From assembly GCA_964592475.1 (NCBI GenBank), contig CAZQEZ010000156.1, forward strand, positions 1 to 9,100: a DNA stretch of 9,100 bases. The letters are read 5' to 3'. Positions 8,301 through 9,100 of the stretch are shown here, piece by piece (the first letter of the stretch is position 1; every line of letters begins with the position of its first letter). The translations under genes and the position numbers were made by a program. The DNA comes from CAZQEZ01 sp964592475. GTDB taxonomy: Bacteria; Bacteroidota; Bacteroidia; Cytophagales; Cyclobacteriaceae. Below the pieces are notes generated by a model, which was not told the DNA's origin, did no database searches, and was given only the letters and a program-made list of their open reading frames with translations.

Positions 8301-8923
8301 GAGCTTCCATCCACAACTTTAGGACGAGCATTGTTCTGAGAATATCTATTTTGCCAATTGTTAAGAACATAAAGATCAAAATCACCATCTTTATCATAAT
8401 CAAAAAAAGCACCCTGCGTGGAATAAGCTGTATCTGCTATACCGTAATTGCTTGCCATTTCCGTAAAGGTAAGATCGCCATTATTGATATAAAGCAAGTT
8501 TATGCCATTTTTTCCGTAATAAATATCCGCGGCGCTTACATAAATATCTTGATAACCATCGCTGTTAATATCAACTATCGATACTCCGGTACACCATCTG
8601 TTGTGTTGTGAGATGCCACTTTGATCAGAAATATCTCTGAATTTTAAATCACCTTCATTTATATACAACCTGTTTTTAACCATGTTGCCGGCAAAAAACA
8701 CATCTTGCAGCCCATCATTGTTAAAATCTGCAACACCTACACCGCTGCCGTTATACAAATAAGTATAATCAATAATATTAAATGAATCGTTTTGAGTAAT
8801 GGTATTTTGAAAGTCAATACCCGATTTATTTGCAGGCACCAAAGTGAAGAGTGAGTCCTCTTTAGATGAACAAGCAAAGAAAAGGAAAATCCCAATGCAT
8901 AAAACTATTCCGGTAAATCTCAT
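5384..8923 (-). CDS. Surface lipoprotein with 14 FG-GAP/VCBS calcium-loop repeats and a central ASPIC/UnbV domain
   Basis: A 1179-residue protein of the Bacteroidota VCBS-repeat/ASPIC-UnbV (CRTAC1-like) class, often annotated only as a VCBS repeat-containing protein; some relatives sit near SusC/SusD genes. Residues 1-18 are a lipoprotein signal (GIFLFFAC, Cys18). The next residues, SSKEDS, contain the K-(D/E)2 signal linked to lipoprotein export to the cell surface in related bacteria. Fourteen loops of the DxDxDGxxD type begin at Asp66, 118, 175, 250, 302, 389, 480, then 663, 713, 772, 832, 883, 917 and 1021. Such loops bind calcium in beta-propeller blades. Between the two groups, about 515-600, lies the ASPIC/UnbV domain (NPQGFGTKV, GYKSSVESTIHFGLG, VDTLEVYWLDG). 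Loops 5 and 6 are separated by a long insert starting LDMLPETNYRKK. No type IX secretion C-terminal domain is visible, consistent with lipid anchoring. Likely roles are adhesion or glycan/protein binding; no catalytic site is evident. It is probably monocistronic. Confidence 0.92.
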   Translation of the reverse strand: MRFTGIVLCIGIFLFFACSSKEDSLFTLVPANKSGIDFQNTITQNDSFNIIDYTYLYNGSGVGVADFNNDGLQDVFFAGNMVKNRLYINEGDLKFRDISDQSGISQHNRWCTGVSIVDINSDGYQDIYVSAADIYYGKNGINLLYINNGDLTFTEMASNYGIADTAYSTQGAFFDYDKDGDFDLYVLNNWQNRYSQNNARPKVVDGSSPSNDTFYKNEGMGPDGHPIFTNYTKEAGITIEGHGLGIAISDINLDGWPDVYVANDFLTNDLLYINNQDGTFSNKAGDYTRHQTHNGMGTDVNDFNNDGLPDILVLDMLPETNYRKKTMIAPMNYDRFLLNLSYGYESQYVRNTLQLHNGLDANGDVSYSEIGQLAGVHSTDWSWAPLFADYDHDGLKDLWITNGYRKDVTDLDYIVYLSQNVTFSGEKLSDEELKKLSSELQSVHKSNFMFRNNGDLTFTDVTEKWGISRPSYSNGAAFADFDNDGDLDLVVNNIDEEAFLYRNNLNPKEDSTKRYFRVNLVGTDQNPQGFGTKVILRANGNKIYHDHSIYRGYKSSVESTIHFGLGNINQVDTLEVYWLDGSVQVLTNLPVNREITISHSDAQQTGDYIDFRHTTTDQAIFKNISQITGLDYVHEETNFIDFKFEPLLPHMFSQAGPAIAVGDINGDDLDDFIVGGSVRKPMHIFLQKSNGQFQQKLFSQDSLSENLGLNLIDVDNDGDLDLYAVSGSVEFYPEHEAFKDHLYLNDGKGNFTRAQNSIPEATNSGSCVIAADFDQDGDLDLFVGGKVVPRSYPSSSPAMLLQNNNGRFTNVISQVAPELENAGIINSAIWTDFDNDGWIDLIVVGEWMPVTFFKNEQGKLKNITAEANMLKTAGWWNSIIGADFDNDGDIDYVVGNYGLNNEYKPSYEEPLRVYVNDFDQNGKQDAILTYYIQGEEHTVNVRDALFDQMNSFKAKFKDYSSFASSKFEDIFTEQQIESAEKNEVYTFSSSYIENNGDGTFTVKPLPVRAQFAPVYGIQSGDYNQDGFADVLMVGNSYAEESLQGWQDAFDGALFTGNGKGDFNYVPLARSGFKVNTDAKAMAEIQVNNQRVMIVSSNQGPINLIENSLKQYKSLIQLQSDDYAAIITIPGNIKYRKEFYYGNGYLSQNSRTFAVPIQAVEVEILKFNGEKRRLEVGPSM
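5837..8728 (-). repeat. Coding repeats: 14 degenerate Asp/Asn/Gly-rich calcium-loop units within the large lipoprotein gene
   Basis: The loop-encoding segments form dispersed, degenerate direct repeats in the DNA. The clearest is the 17-base ccatcattgttaaaatc, identical at 8004-8020 and 8712-8728. The pair at 6261-6277 and 6414-6430 matches at 16 of 17 bases, and 7470-7489 is a further close copy. Spacing between successive loops is mostly 50-90 codons, set by blade length, so this is a protein-domain repeat and not a tandem DNA array. Confidence 0.8.
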
Positions 8924-9100
8924 ATATTAATTTTTTTTCAAACCGCTAATTTACTTACAATTTTTTAAAACGGCTGTTCAATAATTAGGGTATTTTGAAA
9001 ATTAAAAAATAACAGAAATCTATTAGTGCATTTGTTGTGTAATCAGTATCTTAATTAAGAGATATTTCTATTGATGTACTTAGGATAAGTAGCACTCGCT
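8924..9100. other. AT-rich upstream region of the large lipoprotein gene
   Basis: These 177 bases hold the presumed promoter and leader of the minus-strand gene starting at 8923. I found no exact TAnnTTTG element on the minus strand and no ribosome-binding site; the bases just before the ATG are almost all A or T. No open reading frame or RNA structure could be supported, and the next gene to the right is outside the window. Confidence 0.5.

Noticed and set aside
8198..8611. A 137-codon plus-strand open frame opposite the large lipoprotein gene
   Set aside because: It lies wholly antisense to well-supported repeat-encoding sequence. Its product is a low-complexity Ile-rich string, as expected from the complement of Asp/Asn-rich loop codons.
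5837..8728. Regular repeats that might suggest a CRISPR or other DNA repeat array
   Set aside because: The repeats are degenerate, in frame, about 100-300 bases apart and encode calcium-binding loops; there are no uniform repeats or spacers.

Overview
The window looks like chromosomal DNA from a low-GC, probably free-living member of the Bacteroidota, most likely the Cytophagales/Flammeovirgaceae side. The evidence is an 804-residue DUF5686-type outer-membrane protein with an N-terminal carboxypeptidase-regulatory-like domain, a giant FG-GAP/VCBS lipoprotein with an ASPIC/UnbV domain, AT-rich intergenic DNA, no clear Shine-Dalgarno sequences, and one exact TAnnTTTG promoter element. The genus is inference.

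Layout: four protein genes fill nearly the whole window. Left to right they are (1) a plus-strand acetyl-CoA hydrolase/transferase family enzyme at 125-1624, probably a succinyl-CoA:acetate CoA-transferase; (2) a minus-strand DUF5686 outer-membrane protein at 1846-4260; (3) a minus-strand small acidic putative lipoprotein of unknown function at 4407-5108; and (4) a minus-strand 1179-residue surface lipoprotein at 5384-8923, with fourteen calcium-loop (FG-GAP/VCBS) repeats and a central ASPIC/UnbV domain.

Transcription: three intrinsic-terminator-like hairpins separate the genes. The one at 1750-1784 lies between convergent genes 1 and 2 and may serve both. The ones at 4325-4356 and 5225-5265 have their U-tracts on the minus strand and follow genes 3 and 4. 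Although genes 2, 3 and 4 share a strand, each is therefore probably its own transcription unit. No non-coding stretch exceeds about 280 bases.

How the genes fit together: gene 1 is a cytoplasmic enzyme of acetate/succinate CoA exchange, unrelated to its neighbours. Genes 2-4 all encode envelope proteins (an outer-membrane barrel and two lipoproteins), but the sequence shows no pathway joining them. I see no mobile element, CRISPR array, RNA gene, toxin-antitoxin or defence system. The most interesting item is the seven-plus-seven arrangement of calcium loops around the ASPIC/UnbV domain in gene 4. The least explained is the small lipoprotein, gene 3.
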